Source of the DNA: Paenibacillus sophorae
GTDB lineage: Bacteria; Bacillota; Bacilli; Paenibacillales; Paenibacillaceae
Assembly (NCBI RefSeq): GCF_018966525.1
Contig: NZ_CP076607.1
Span: forward strand, 3,286,001 to 3,350,000
Direction: 5' to 3'
DNA length: 64,000 nt
Made by a program: the position numbers and the translations under genes. Positions 16,968 through 24,007 of the stretch are shown here, piece after piece. Under the pieces are notes generated by a model. The model was not told the origin of the DNA. It worked only from the letters and a program-made list of their open reading frames with translations, and made no database searches. How positions within the stretch are numbered: the stretch's first letter is position 1; each line of letters starts with the position of its first letter.

Positions 16968-17363
16968 ATGGCTGCGATTCTTGAAAAAAGTGAGGCGGTT
17001 GCCAATAAGATTGTGAAAAAATATGAAATTTGGTTAGTTGAGATGCCTCCAAGAATGGGCAGTGAACAAGGCGGAGTAAGACCAGCCATTATTGTTCAAA
17101 ATGCTAAGGGAAATATCCATTCTCCAACTGTGTTAGTTGCACCAATAACAACGAGTAAAACAAAAGCAAATATACCTACACATGTATTTTTGAGCGCAGA
17201 TGAAGTAGGGGTTGCAGCGGACAGTACAGTATTGGCGGAACAAACTTTGAGGGTTGATAGAGGGAGAATGCGCTATAAATTAGTGAATGACATTCCTGAC
17301 TATAAAAAAAGAGAAGTTATGAGAGCTATTGTAATTGCATACGGTGTTGATGAAGCCATATAA
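16968..17363 (+). CDS. PemK/MazF-family endoribonuclease
   Basis: A 131-residue protein. ATG 16968 is chosen because TAAGGAG (16951-16957) precedes it; the frame is open further upstream, but the promoter lies inside that stretch. The MazF hallmarks are present: GSEQGGVRPAIIVQN (Arg38), PITTSK (Thr61/62) and AEQTLRVDRGRM. MazF enzymes cleave single-stranded mRNA at short motifs. Residues 1-17 are an extension before the canonical start (KYEIWLVEM). No MazE-like gene precedes it. The next gene is a 28-codon ORF and then an independently promoted gene, so the toxin appears to lack a standard antitoxin. Confidence 0.85.
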   Translation: MAAILEKSEAVANKIVKKYEIWLVEMPPRMGSEQGGVRPAIIVQNAKGNIHSPTVLVAPITTSKTKANIPTHVFLSADEVGVAADSTVLAEQTLRVDRGRMRYKLVNDIPDYKKREVMRAIVIAYGVDEAI

Positions 17364-17384
17364 CATTAAGGAGAGTTTTACCAC

Positions 17385-17471
17385 ATGATACAAATTTTAC
17401 TTCATGAAAAAATAAATCAATTAATTGATAAAAGAGATAGCCTTATTCTAAGTAGAATGTTTGTTTTATAA
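17385..17471 (+). CDS. Very small ORF after the MazF-like gene
   Basis: 28 codons, with AAGGAGAG (17368-17375) at good distance from ATG 17385. The sequence (LLHEKINQLIDKRDSLIL) is amphipathic and resembles the first helix of Spo0E-like peptides but lacks the diagnostic SQELD motif. It could be a truncated Spo0E relative, a short regulatory peptide or non-coding. Confidence is low because of its size. Confidence 0.35.
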   Translation: MIQILLHEKINQLIDKRDSLILSRMFVL

Positions 17472-17500
17472 AGTAAATATAAATAACTCAAAACAAAGTG

Positions 17501-17530
17501 TTGACATATATATATTCCATGCTGTATATT
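17501..17530 (+). promoter_or_regulatory. Sigma-A-type promoter
   Basis: A consensus TTGACA (17501-17506), 18-nt spacer, TATATT (17525-17530). It drives the small-gene cluster starting at 17565, the only such strong promoter seen in the accessory block. Confidence 0.65.
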
Positions 17531-17564
17531 TAACTTAACGAAAGGGGGTGATTAATAAAACATT

Positions 17565-17972
17565 ATGGTTCAAAGAGAATTAGAAGAGGCGATTTTTCGT
17601 ATCAGTAAGGCAGCTAAGAGATTAAAAAATATTGAGAGTCGAACAAAATGTCGTATAGGTAAATGTAGTAAGGACAAGTTAATAAGTAAATATAGTTATT
17701 TATATGAATTGAAAAAGAAAATGATACTTAAAGCAATTGAAGATGGATGGGCTAAAAAGTATGGTATACATAGAGTTAAAAAGTCTAACGGTATTGATAT
17801 TGATTTTGTGTACATTAAATTTCCATCACGATCATTTCATATTCCTTTAGAGAACGAAGAAGATTTTTCACTTACCTATCTAGGTGAATGGAAGAAACGT
17901 AATAACAATAGGGCGTCTTTTAAAGCACCACTAACTGAAGCAATAAAAGTATCAAGCGAATATTTAAAATAA
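17565..17972 (+). CDS. Phage protein of unknown function
   Basis: A 135-residue basic protein, first in the small-gene cluster, with an AAAGGGGGTG ribosome binding site (17541-17550) before ATG 17565. The N-terminal half is helical and Lys/Arg-rich and contains two Cys (TKCRIGKCSKDK, about residues 26-37). The C-terminal half looks beta-rich. No family is recognised. Placement right behind a strong promoter suggests early expression. Confidence 0.65.
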   Translation: MVQRELEEAIFRISKAAKRLKNIESRTKCRIGKCSKDKLISKYSYLYELKKKMILKAIEDGWAKKYGIHRVKKSNGIDIDFVYIKFPSRSFHIPLENEEDFSLTYLGEWKKRNNNRASFKAPLTEAIKVSSEYLK

Positions 17973-17983
17973 AAATAGATAGG

Positions 17984-18322
17984 ATGATAAAAACGTTCTT
18001 TCATTATGACCAAGCAATTGTAGTAATAATAGAAGATGAGTATTTCAGTGAGTTTTTGTTAGAGAAGTTATATGAAGCTGGCGGAGGAAAAGAGAAGACA
18101 GAAAACGATTTACGGTCATTTTGTATGTCATTAAAATGATTACTTGAAAATAAATATGAACACCAATTTGGCTATTATGCTGGACTATCCGAGAAAGAAA
18201 TTAAGAAATATGAAAAAGAGTTTGCTAGAGTGTCAAAGGAGTTTGGAATCAGTGTAAAAGGTTATATGTATAAATTCTTAGAAAAGTTGGGATTAAAGGG
18301 AGGAAAGTCTTATCAAAGATAA
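17984..18322 (+). pseudogene. Small phage gene interrupted by in-frame TGA
   Basis: From ATG 17984 the frame runs 51 codons to TGA at 18137-18139. The same frame then continues open with protein-like, Lys/Glu-rich sequence (NKYEHQFGYYAGLSEKEI) for 60 more codons to TAA 18320-18322. The second half resembles a helical C-terminal domain (EFARVSKEFGISVKGY). The simplest reading is a nonsense mutation in a 112-codon gene. Programmed read-through or a sequencing error are alternatives. No ATG with a ribosome binding site restarts translation right after the stop. Confidence 0.5.
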
Positions 18323-18812
18323 AAGTCTTAATATAAAGTTTCCACTTACAAGACAAAAGAAAGTAATAGAGTTTTTCAAATTTTGTGTTGAAAATAACAT
18401 ACATATGTTGCCGAAAAACGGGAATTTACAATTGTCGCATAGTGATAATAAGCCCATAGATGTTAGCAAATATAGAGTGGCGAATGATTATGCTATTGAA
18501 ATAATCGAAATTATATCCAGAGTATTGATTATGAAAAATTTAGACAAATGGAATCCCATTATTGATTCATTTGACTATAGATTTAATCTTACACAAAATT
18601 CTTACTTGCTACTTCAGCAAACAGAAGAATCACTGTATGAGGTTGCATTAATCTATGTGGAAGAAGTTAAAGGGAAACCAATATATACGAGAATCGCCAA
18701 GGGGAACGCCGAGTTTTTGATTATGGCAGCAAATGACTACGCTGAAGAGTGGTTAAAGGATATTAAAGATAAAAATTGTGTTTTATTAAATAAAAATAAG
18801 GAGAGGAAATAA
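18312..18812 (+). CDS. Phage protein of unknown function, non-standard start
   Basis: The frame is open from about 18297. The first standard start in it is ATG 18405, which has no ribosome binding site, while coding-like sequence (LNIKFPLTRQKKVIEFFKF) extends upstream. AAAGGGAGG at 18296-18304 lies at ideal distance from ATC 18312, so translation may begin at an ATC codon (166 residues); otherwise the 135-residue product from 18405 is made. It overlaps the end of the preceding frame by 11 nt. Residues about 80-160 look like a compact alpha/beta domain. No family recognised. Confidence 0.55.
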   Translation: MKDKSLNIKFPLTRQKKVIEFFKFCVENNIHMLPKNGNLQLSHSDNKPIDVSKYRVANDYAIEIIEIISRVLIMKNLDKWNPIIDSFDYRFNLTQNSYLLLQQTEESLYEVALIYVEEVKGKPIYTRIAKGNAEFLIMAANDYAEEWLKDIKDKNCVLLNKNKERK

Positions 18813-18813
18813 A

Positions 18814-19023
18814 ATGTTTCTGTATCATATTGGATTCTTTACAAGGGGGAATGCCTATAAACAAGAAATGATCAGGCATGATGAAAAGTTTGAACATGAA
18901 TCTTATCAGAATATTATTTTAAAAGCACATAAGGAAACAGGTGACATTGAGGATTACGAAGAAAAGCGTTCTAAGATTCTTCAATATCTAAAACAAAATC
19001 ATGGATTTGAATTGGTGGAATAA
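18814..19023 (+). CDS. Small phage protein, unknown
   Basis: A 69-residue charged protein that follows the previous stop by 1 nt, with AAGGAGAGG (18798-18806) as ribosome binding site. The C-terminal part (EDYEEKRSKILQYLKQ) is helical. No family recognised. Confidence 0.6.
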   Translation: MFLYHIGFFTRGNAYKQEMIRHDEKFEHESYQNIILKAHKETGDIEDYEEKRSKILQYLKQNHGFELVE

Positions 19024-19025
19024 AA

Positions 19026-19649
19026 ATGAAAAAAGAGATTGAGATAATCAACAGTTTAAAAATTGTTAAAACAGATTTCACAGGAATATTGGATAAGGTA
19101 TATACATACTTAGATGAGGAAAGCGTATGTGCATTGCAATATTTGGGCTTTCGAATGGACTATTTTGATGATAATGAATTTTTCTGTGATGAAGGTGCTT
19201 TTATTGATCTTGCTCCAGCAGCAATGCAATTTTATGGTGCTTGGGATAGGGAAAGTAATAAATTTGAACACATAAAAGATTTAATAAAACAAGCAATTTT
19301 TAAAGATAAAAATAAATATTTAAATGGAGAGAATAAAATGAAAGTTATGAATGTTGAACCGATGGAATTGCTTAACGAGCTTCTTAAAGAAGAAAAGCCA
19401 GAGAATACAGTTTTTGCACAGCATGATCTTATGCTTGATTTTATTTCTGAGCATGAAGAAGAATTTATTGAGCATCTAAGTGATACGGTTAAATTCCTAA
19501 ATGAATGTGAATACTTCAATGTTTTGCCTTATGCAGAAAAGATGCGTGACGAATTTGCCAATCTTGTAGAAAAACGTAAAGAATTTAATGCTCGAATTTC
19601 TGAGCACATGGAAAAATCAAAACTACCGAAAGAAGGACATGATCTATGA
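19026..19649 (+). CDS. Phage protein, probable fusion of two small genes
   Basis: A 207-residue acidic protein starting 2 nt after the previous stop. Residues 1-92 form one unit (Tyr/Asp-rich, ending in IFKDKN) and residues 105-207 another, helical one (MKVMNVEPMELLNELLKEE). The join at about 93-104 is encoded by very AT-rich sequence containing GGAGAG (19326-19331) exactly 6 nt before an in-frame ATG at 19338, as if an intergenic region lost its stop codon. The second unit could therefore also be made alone (103 residues). Its last 4 nt overlap the next start. No known domain. Confidence 0.65.
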   Translation: MKKEIEIINSLKIVKTDFTGILDKVYTYLDEESVCALQYLGFRMDYFDDNEFFCDEGAFIDLAPAAMQFYGAWDRESNKFEHIKDLIKQAIFKDKNKYLNGENKMKVMNVEPMELLNELLKEEKPENTVFAQHDLMLDFISEHEEEFIEHLSDTVKFLNECEYFNVLPYAEKMRDEFANLVEKRKEFNARISEHMEKSKLPKEGHDL

Positions 19650-19846
19650 AAGTAAATCTATGCTGCGACTGTTTGGCAATCAACGAACATGGAATTAATA
19701 CTTGCCCAAAATGCGGTGGAGATTCTTGTTGGTGTGGAAGTTGTCAAAGAACAGCAAATTTATTGCTTGAGGGAGTTAGAGATTATAAAAAATTAGGTCT
19801 TCTTTCGCCAGTTACTGATTGGAATCCTGAAACTGGCATTAAGTAA
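19646..19846 (+). CDS. Small zinc-ribbon-like phage protein
   Basis: A 66-residue protein with an ATGA overlap to the upstream gene. Cys pairs are placed as CCDC (6-9), CPKCGG (20-25) and CWCGSC (28-33), enough for one or two Zn(II) sites. The remainder (residues 40-66) is short and neutral. Such mini zinc ribbons in phages often modify host transcription or act as nucleic-acid adaptors; nothing here shows which. Confidence 0.65.
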   Translation: MKVNLCCDCLAINEHGINTCPKCGGDSCWCGSCQRTANLLLEGVRDYKKLGLLSPVTDWNPETGIK

Positions 19847-19890
19847 AACAAGCAATTTTAAATGAAAAAGGAATAGGAGATAGAAGAGAA

Positions 19891-20367
19891 ATGAATAACA
19901 ATGTACTAGATTTTGCTAAAGGCAGCAGACGAAAGAGAGCTAAGGAAGCCATCAATATTAAATTGTATCAAGTAACAGAAAAAGAACTTGATGAATTGGC
20001 CGATATGATAGAAAAAAGTAGTCAAACAGTATTGGAAACGTCTGGAATGTATAAAGAATTAGCAAGCAACTATGAAAGTATCGAAAATAGTCTGCTCGAT
20101 TCAATAAAAACTATAAAGTCTGTTGCTGAAAGTTATAAAGATGCTTACGAAGATGCACATCAAGCATGGACACGCAATCAGGACATTGCTGATATCCTAA
20201 TTGATATTATTACAACTAACAATATGGAAGAGAAGATTATTGAACTTGTTAAGGAAGAAATGGAGCTTGAACGTACAGAAGATTTTCCTTGTCATGCGGA
20301 GGAATCTTATAATGAATTGATTCATGAGCTTGAACATAGATTTGATTTTCTAAAGGACGTAAAGTGA
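19891..20367 (+). CDS. Coiled-coil phage protein, unknown
   Basis: A 158-residue acidic protein, ATG 19891, preceded by AATAGGAGATAG. Heptad-like spacing of Leu/Ile/Met runs through about residues 30-95 and 110-150, so it is probably a helical dimer. The N-terminal basic stretch (KGSRRKRAKEA) could contact nucleic acid. No family recognised. Confidence 0.65.
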   Translation: MNNNVLDFAKGSRRKRAKEAINIKLYQVTEKELDELADMIEKSSQTVLETSGMYKELASNYESIENSLLDSIKTIKSVAESYKDAYEDAHQAWTRNQDIADILIDIITTNNMEEKIIELVKEEMELERTEDFPCHAEESYNELIHELEHRFDFLKDVK

Positions 20368-20370
20368 CAA

Positions 20371-20487
20371 TTGTCTAAAGAATTGATCAATAATGACAAT
20401 ATAGTCCATGAACGAAATTGCTATAAACTTGCCATGAAATTCCTGTTTGATTTTACACAAAAAAAGATTGGTGTTGATAATATATGA
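20371..20487 (+). CDS. Very small phage ORF, coupled to next gene
   Basis: 38 codons from TTG 20371, starting 3 nt after the previous stop, with AAAGGACG upstream at a rather long distance. Its TGA overlaps ATG 20484 (ATATGA). The gapless packing supports it as a real, translationally coupled gene. The sequence is basic and helical (ERNCYKLAMKFLFDF). No function known. Confidence 0.45.
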   Translation: MSKELINNDNIVHERNCYKLAMKFLFDFTQKKIGVDNI

Positions 20488-20987
20488 AGTCTTTTCTTGA
20501 TGACGTAAAAACAGTTAAAGAGTTAACAGAACATTTTCACAAATATTTAGAATTTTTATATGCACACAATTTTGATTTAATTGAACCAAAAGATTTTATT
20601 AACAGATTCATTTTGTACTCATGCGATATAAGATATAAAGAACTTCTAATAGATTTTCTAAGCCAGTATTATCCCGCAAACGAAATTGAGTCATTTATTA
20701 ATGAAATCTCGTTTTACTCAAAGACATATACAAATAAATATCTGTCAAACTTTAAAGTTGGGCGTGATAAGTACTATGCTATTGTAAATGAATATATTTT
20801 AAGTACTAAAGAATTCAATAGTGAACGATATGAGTTAACATTGTATTATCTTAAAGATAAAAATAGATATACATATATTAAAGAAGAAACAAACTTTAGT
20901 TTGAAAGAGTGTGTTAGGCACATAAGAAACTCTGTGGGTTCATGGAAAAATTATGATATTACATGGTTGAGTGCGTCTATGAAGTAA
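20484..20987 (+). CDS. Phage protein of unknown function
   Basis: A 167-residue, Tyr/Lys/Glu-rich protein that overlaps the upstream mini-ORF by 4 nt. No signal peptide, membrane helix or metal motif. Residues 1-70 are helical and residues 105-160 show mixed structure. No family recognised. Confidence 0.65.
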   Translation: MKSFLDDVKTVKELTEHFHKYLEFLYAHNFDLIEPKDFINRFILYSCDIRYKELLIDFLSQYYPANEIESFINEISFYSKTYTNKYLSNFKVGRDKYYAIVNEYILSTKEFNSERYELTLYYLKDKNRYTYIKEETNFSLKECVRHIRNSVGSWKNYDITWLSASMK

Positions 20988-21015
20988 TACTAAATACTCG
21001 AAAGGGGGTGGTATA

Positions 21016-21210
21016 TTGGAAGCCGTGCAAGTCTTAATGATTGTATTCTATGATAGGGACGATAAACATGTAAGTGAATTTGGTACTTTTGTTGAACGTC
21101 CCACACTTTATGAAGTACAACATATTATTGATAATCTCATTACAGATGAAGTCAGGGAAAAGGCGACATATTGTAAGATTGAAGAAAAGTACTACCTTGT
21201 TAAAAAGTAA
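21016..21210 (+). CDS. Small phage protein, unknown
   Basis: A 64-residue protein beginning at TTG 21016 behind the strong AAAGGGGGTGG (21001-21011). The pattern beta (VLMIVFYDRDD), helix (TLYEVQHIIDNLI), beta (ATYCKIEEKYYLV) suggests a small compact domain. No family recognised. Confidence 0.6.
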   Translation: MEAVQVLMIVFYDRDDKHVSEFGTFVERPTLYEVQHIIDNLITDEVREKATYCKIEEKYYLVKK

Positions 21211-21233
21211 AAATAATAAAAGGGGATAGAATA

Positions 21234-21680
21234 ATGAACAAACCGACAGTAGAAAGTATTAATTTGGTATATGCAGATAAGTTCGAAAAGTACGCGGCAA
21301 TGATGGTAGTAGATGCAATTTGTGATCTGAAATATATTGTACTCGAAGAAGGAAAGTATAAAGATACAGTAATGAAGTATGCACAAGAAACTGCTGAACG
21401 TCTTGGAGTTGAATTTATTGATGAAGTAAAAGAGGATGTTGTAATTTCGGGGGGGGGGGGGGTAACAGTTGAAGACATTGATAATTTGAAAGATGGAGAG
21501 TCTTTAGATTTTGATACATATTCAATTGAGAGAGCCTTTGAGGAACACAGAATTAATGGTCAAAGGGTTAGAATGTATTTTGTAGACCTATACACAGTTA
21601 CGGATTCTTTTGGATATCAGGGTGAATCTGCTGATGCAGAGGAAATTGTTGATGCAATTAATTGTGGTGTTTTTGGTTGA
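21234..21680 (+). CDS. Phage protein split by a 14-G tract (possible phase-variable gene)
   Basis: 148 residues as written, with AAAGGGG before ATG 21234. Residues 1-72 are an acidic, helical unit; four Gly codons follow, encoded inside an uninterrupted run of 14 G (21449-21462); residues about 77-148 form a second acidic unit ending in DAINCGVFG. Loss of one G brings TAA into frame immediately after the tract, and gain of one G brings TGA into frame within four codons, so only tract lengths of 14 (or 14 plus or minus 3) give the full protein. No family is recognised for either half. Confidence 0.6.
   Translation: MNKPTVESINLVYADKFEKYAAMMVVDAICDLKYIVLEEGKYKDTVMKYAQETAERLGVEFIDEVKEDVVISGGGGVTVEDIDNLKDGESLDFDTYSIERAFEEHRINGQRVRMYFVDLYTVTDSFGYQGESADAEEIVDAINCGVFG
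21449..21462 (+). repeat. Mononucleotide tract of 14 G
   Basis: Fourteen consecutive G in an otherwise AT-rich gene. Tracts this long are hypermutable by slipped-strand mispairing and act as on/off switches in contingency loci. The length stated here may also be affected by sequencing uncertainty. Confidence 0.85.
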
Positions 21681-21768
21681 TGAAAGGTAAGTTTCATTAA
21701 GAGTAAGCCCGATTCAATTTTGAATCTGGCTAATAAAATAAAAATACATACAAAAGGATGATTGGTTG

Positions 21769-22050
21769 ATGAAATTTGAAGATTATAAGTATGCTACAAC
21801 AGATGAATTGGATCGGGAAGTAGATATTGTATTTAATAGTGTGTTCGACAGTATTGAGGACGAAGAAATTATCCCTATGGAAATGCCGGAATTGCTGAAC
21901 AAATCCATTATGATTCTGCTGGATATTCTTAAAGAACAGGGCATTGATACCATCCAGGAAGTGGTTGACCGTTTTGGCAGTGTTCATAGTACAGATAATC
22001 TAATTATACATGGGATGCTGGCTGATCGGATTGATTATATTCAGAGTTGA
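21769..22050 (+). CDS. Small acidic phage protein, unknown
   Basis: 93 residues from ATG 21769 (AAAGGATG 21753-21760 upstream; the in-frame TTG at 21766 is less likely). Strongly acidic, helical, and it contains EIIPMEMPELLNKSIMILLD. The gap before it (21681-21768) contains GATTCAA/TTGAATC, a short hairpin without T-run. No family recognised. An acidic small protein could be an inhibitor or DNA mimic, but there is no direct sign of this. Confidence 0.6.
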   Translation: MKFEDYKYATTDELDREVDIVFNSVFDSIEDEEIIPMEMPELLNKSIMILLDILKEQGIDTIQEVVDRFGSVHSTDNLIIHGMLADRIDYIQS

Positions 22051-22116
22051 TTGTCGATTTGATAAAGTTCGTTTAGGTTCTTAAGTCGATCCGTCAGATT
22101 GACCGATCGTAAATAA

Positions 22117-22398
22117 ATGAAGATAAAAGGGGAAGCTGTCAATGATTTGGCTGAAATCATTGACGGAAGAGCTTTTATGCAATTTGCTGCTGGTGATAGT
22201 GTATTGCTAACTAGTCATGCACTTTCTAGTTACTTTATGGATGAATGTTTCAAGATGATTAAAAATCAAGGCATAGACATTTTCGACATGCTGCAAGACA
22301 TCGCGGGAAAACCGCTTCAGACGTATACAAGTACAGTTGATGAATTTGGAAATATTACAGATATGAGATTGAATCAACCGAAACTGAAATTAGTTTAG
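22117..22398 (+). CDS. Small phage protein, unknown
   Basis: A 93-residue protein starting at ATG 22117; the ribosome binding site is weak. Mixed alpha/beta appearance. The C-terminal stretch (YTSTVDEFGNITDMRLNQ) resembles a beta-hairpin. It shares the 'QGIDxxx' motif style (NQGIDIFDMLQDIAG) with the upstream 93-residue protein (EQGIDTIQEVVDRFG), hinting at distant duplication. No family recognised. Confidence 0.6.
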   Translation: MKIKGEAVNDLAEIIDGRAFMQFAAGDSVLLTSHALSSYFMDECFKMIKNQGIDIFDMLQDIAGKPLQTYTSTVDEFGNITDMRLNQPKLKLV

Positions 22399-22411
22399 GA
22401 GAGATAATAGA

Positions 22412-22705
22412 ATGAACGAGAACTATAACGATTGTATGGGAACGCCTATGTATGGGTTTGGATATGATAATTCTGTGCATCATATTTTGGTGGATACTAA
22501 CGCAGAAGACGAAAAGGGCAATATATACGGGGAAGTGTTTATTGTTGGATATATTAACGATAAACCAGCAAAAGTTGTTATCAGTAGTTTTGAAAAGAAA
22601 GAAGCATTTAATGTGGCGAGTTATCTATCAAAACTATTGTATGTTCCAATCCTTGAAGACGATGGCGAAAATAAAAAATGGATTTATGAAAAAATGGAGG
22701 ATTAG
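22412..22705 (+). CDS. Small phage protein, unknown
   Basis: A 97-residue protein, ATG 22412 behind AGGAGAGATA. Aromatic-rich N-terminus (YDNSVHHILVDTN), acidic C-terminus. Predicted beta strands at residues 38-58 (GEVFIVGYINDKPAKVVISS). No family recognised. It is followed directly by two perfect hairpins. Confidence 0.6.
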   Translation: MNENYNDCMGTPMYGFGYDNSVHHILVDTNAEDEKGNIYGEVFIVGYINDKPAKVVISSFEKKEAFNVASYLSKLLYVPILEDDGENKKWIYEKMED

Positions 22706-22710
22706 TCGCT

Positions 22711-22754
22711 CCTCAAAATTGAGGAACCATTTTGACTCCCCATCTTTGGGGAGT
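22711..22754 (+). repeat. Two tandem perfect hairpins
   Basis: CCTCAA-AA-TTGAGG at 22711-22724 and ACTCCCC-ATCTTT-GGGGAGT at 22735-22754. Neither is followed by a T-run, so they are more likely mRNA processing or stability elements, or protein-binding sites, than terminators. Confidence 0.55.
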
Positions 22755-22809
22755 GAGATTCATGATGAAAGACTAATTTCATTAATTGACTTGAAAGGAG
22801 GTGAAGATT

Positions 22810-23019
22810 ATTTCAATAGATAAATATAAGTATATTGTTGGTTTATCCATAAACGACAATGAAAACTTTCAAGCTTATTACATCAAAGATAAGGAAGCGG
22901 AATCCATAAACAAAGTGGTTAATGATTATTTTGATACATATCCCATATCAGAAATAAAGGGCGGTCAACTTAATATTAATACTACTTTCATAAACATTTC
23001 TGATATTAAAACCGTGTAA
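22810..23019 (+). CDS. Small phage protein, non-standard start
   Basis: About 69 residues. A near-perfect Shine-Dalgarno, AAGGAGGTG, occupies 22795-22803. The only standard start in frame, GTG 22801, sits inside it, so initiation at ATT 22810 (or ATT 22807) is the best explanation. The product has beta-rich pattern (YIVGLSINDNENFQAYYIKD) and resembles small single-domain phage proteins. Function unknown. Confidence 0.5.
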   Translation: MSIDKYKYIVGLSINDNENFQAYYIKDKEAESINKVVNDYFDTYPISEIKGGQLNINTTFINISDIKTV

Positions 23020-23073
23020 CAAGTGTTTCTCAATGGGCCACATTCAAAATTTAAAACAAACAAGGGAGATAGA

Positions 23074-23478
23074 ATGAAAAATAATATCAATTGGGGAATA
23101 AAGCTGTTTGACCCCATGTATCCACAAATTAAAACCTTTGCAAAAAATAAACTAAATGACGGAATAGATAATGGAGATTTTGTTTTTATTAACGGGTTTG
23201 ATTGCAGACCATTGTTTGAAAGTATTTTAATTGAAGTAGCCAAAAAACGAAAATTGAGTGTTGTGATTAATAAAGACATTGAACGAGTAACCGCACTACA
23301 AAATAAATATAATTATAAACACATTTATAATCCAATGAGTATTATGAAAGCTGATCATAATAGACCACACGAAATCATTATTTCCGACAATGTTCAAATT
23401 GAAAGTTTTGACAGATTAGAAAGTGATACCCTTATTAGTGGTTTTAGAAAGAAACAACGTGATAGAGGTGAAAATTAA
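23074..23478 (+). CDS. Phage protein of unknown function
   Basis: A 134-residue basic protein. ATG 23074 follows AAGGGAGA; a frame extension to 23023 lacks a ribosome binding site. Alternating beta and alpha pattern: FVFINGFDCRPLFESILIEV (residues about 34-53), LSVVINKDIERVTALQ (about 58-73) and HEIIISDNVQIESFDRL (about 99-115). This looks like a Rossmann-like or P-loop-lacking alpha/beta fold with an Asp after the third strand (ISDN). No family is firmly recognised. Confidence 0.6.
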   Translation: MKNNINWGIKLFDPMYPQIKTFAKNKLNDGIDNGDFVFINGFDCRPLFESILIEVAKKRKLSVVINKDIERVTALQNKYNYKHIYNPMSIMKADHNRPHEIIISDNVQIESFDRLESDTLISGFRKKQRDRGEN

Positions 23479-23483
23479 TACAT

Positions 23484-23918
23484 ATGCATGATCCATATAC
23501 TAGTGTTGCCGTTTCAATTGATAATGTTGATGGCGCAGTAACCGAATTATTTAAAAAATTGAAATTTGATTTAGTGCCACCAATCCATTGTGAGTTACAC
23601 CTGTTTAATGATGCTGTATCACACGAATGGCGTTATATGCTTTTGAACAATTCGAGAAATTGTTTGAGTAAGGGAAGCTTAACCAACGAACAGTTTGAAT
23701 TTATTTTCAATGAGATACAAATATATGCCGATATTGTCACAAAAGATGAGCGGGAATATGAACACATTATAAACGCGCTCACAGACGTTCTACAGGACGA
23801 TTACACGACGATTATTAAAGGAGAGAGTTCAATAAGTGAACTGGTTCAAAAAGGTCTCATTCGGGCTAGAACAGCAGATGGGGTCATTGCAGCATTGAAC
23901 AGTAGAGGTGTGTATTGA
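23484..23918 (+). CDS. Phage protein of unknown function
   Basis: A 144-residue protein starting 5 nt after the previous stop, with AGAGGTG upstream. Charged and helical in the C-terminal half, with a Cys (HCELHLF) near residue 33. No family recognised. It is the penultimate gene of the prophage arm. Confidence 0.6.
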   Translation: MHDPYTSVAVSIDNVDGAVTELFKKLKFDLVPPIHCELHLFNDAVSHEWRYMLLNNSRNCLSKGSLTNEQFEFIFNEIQIYADIVTKDEREYEHIINALTDVLQDDYTTIIKGESSISELVQKGLIRARTADGVIAALNSRGVY

Positions 23919-24007
23919 TGAAACTAAATTGGTACTTTTAATACATAGAGAACATAAGTAACAGATGTAAAATAAACAATACATAGGAAGGGTTATAAAG
24001 GTGGAAT

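Noticed and set aside
22452..22823. 123-codon frame overlapping two small phage genes
   Set aside because: It runs out of frame through a gene with a ribosome binding site and through the tandem hairpins.
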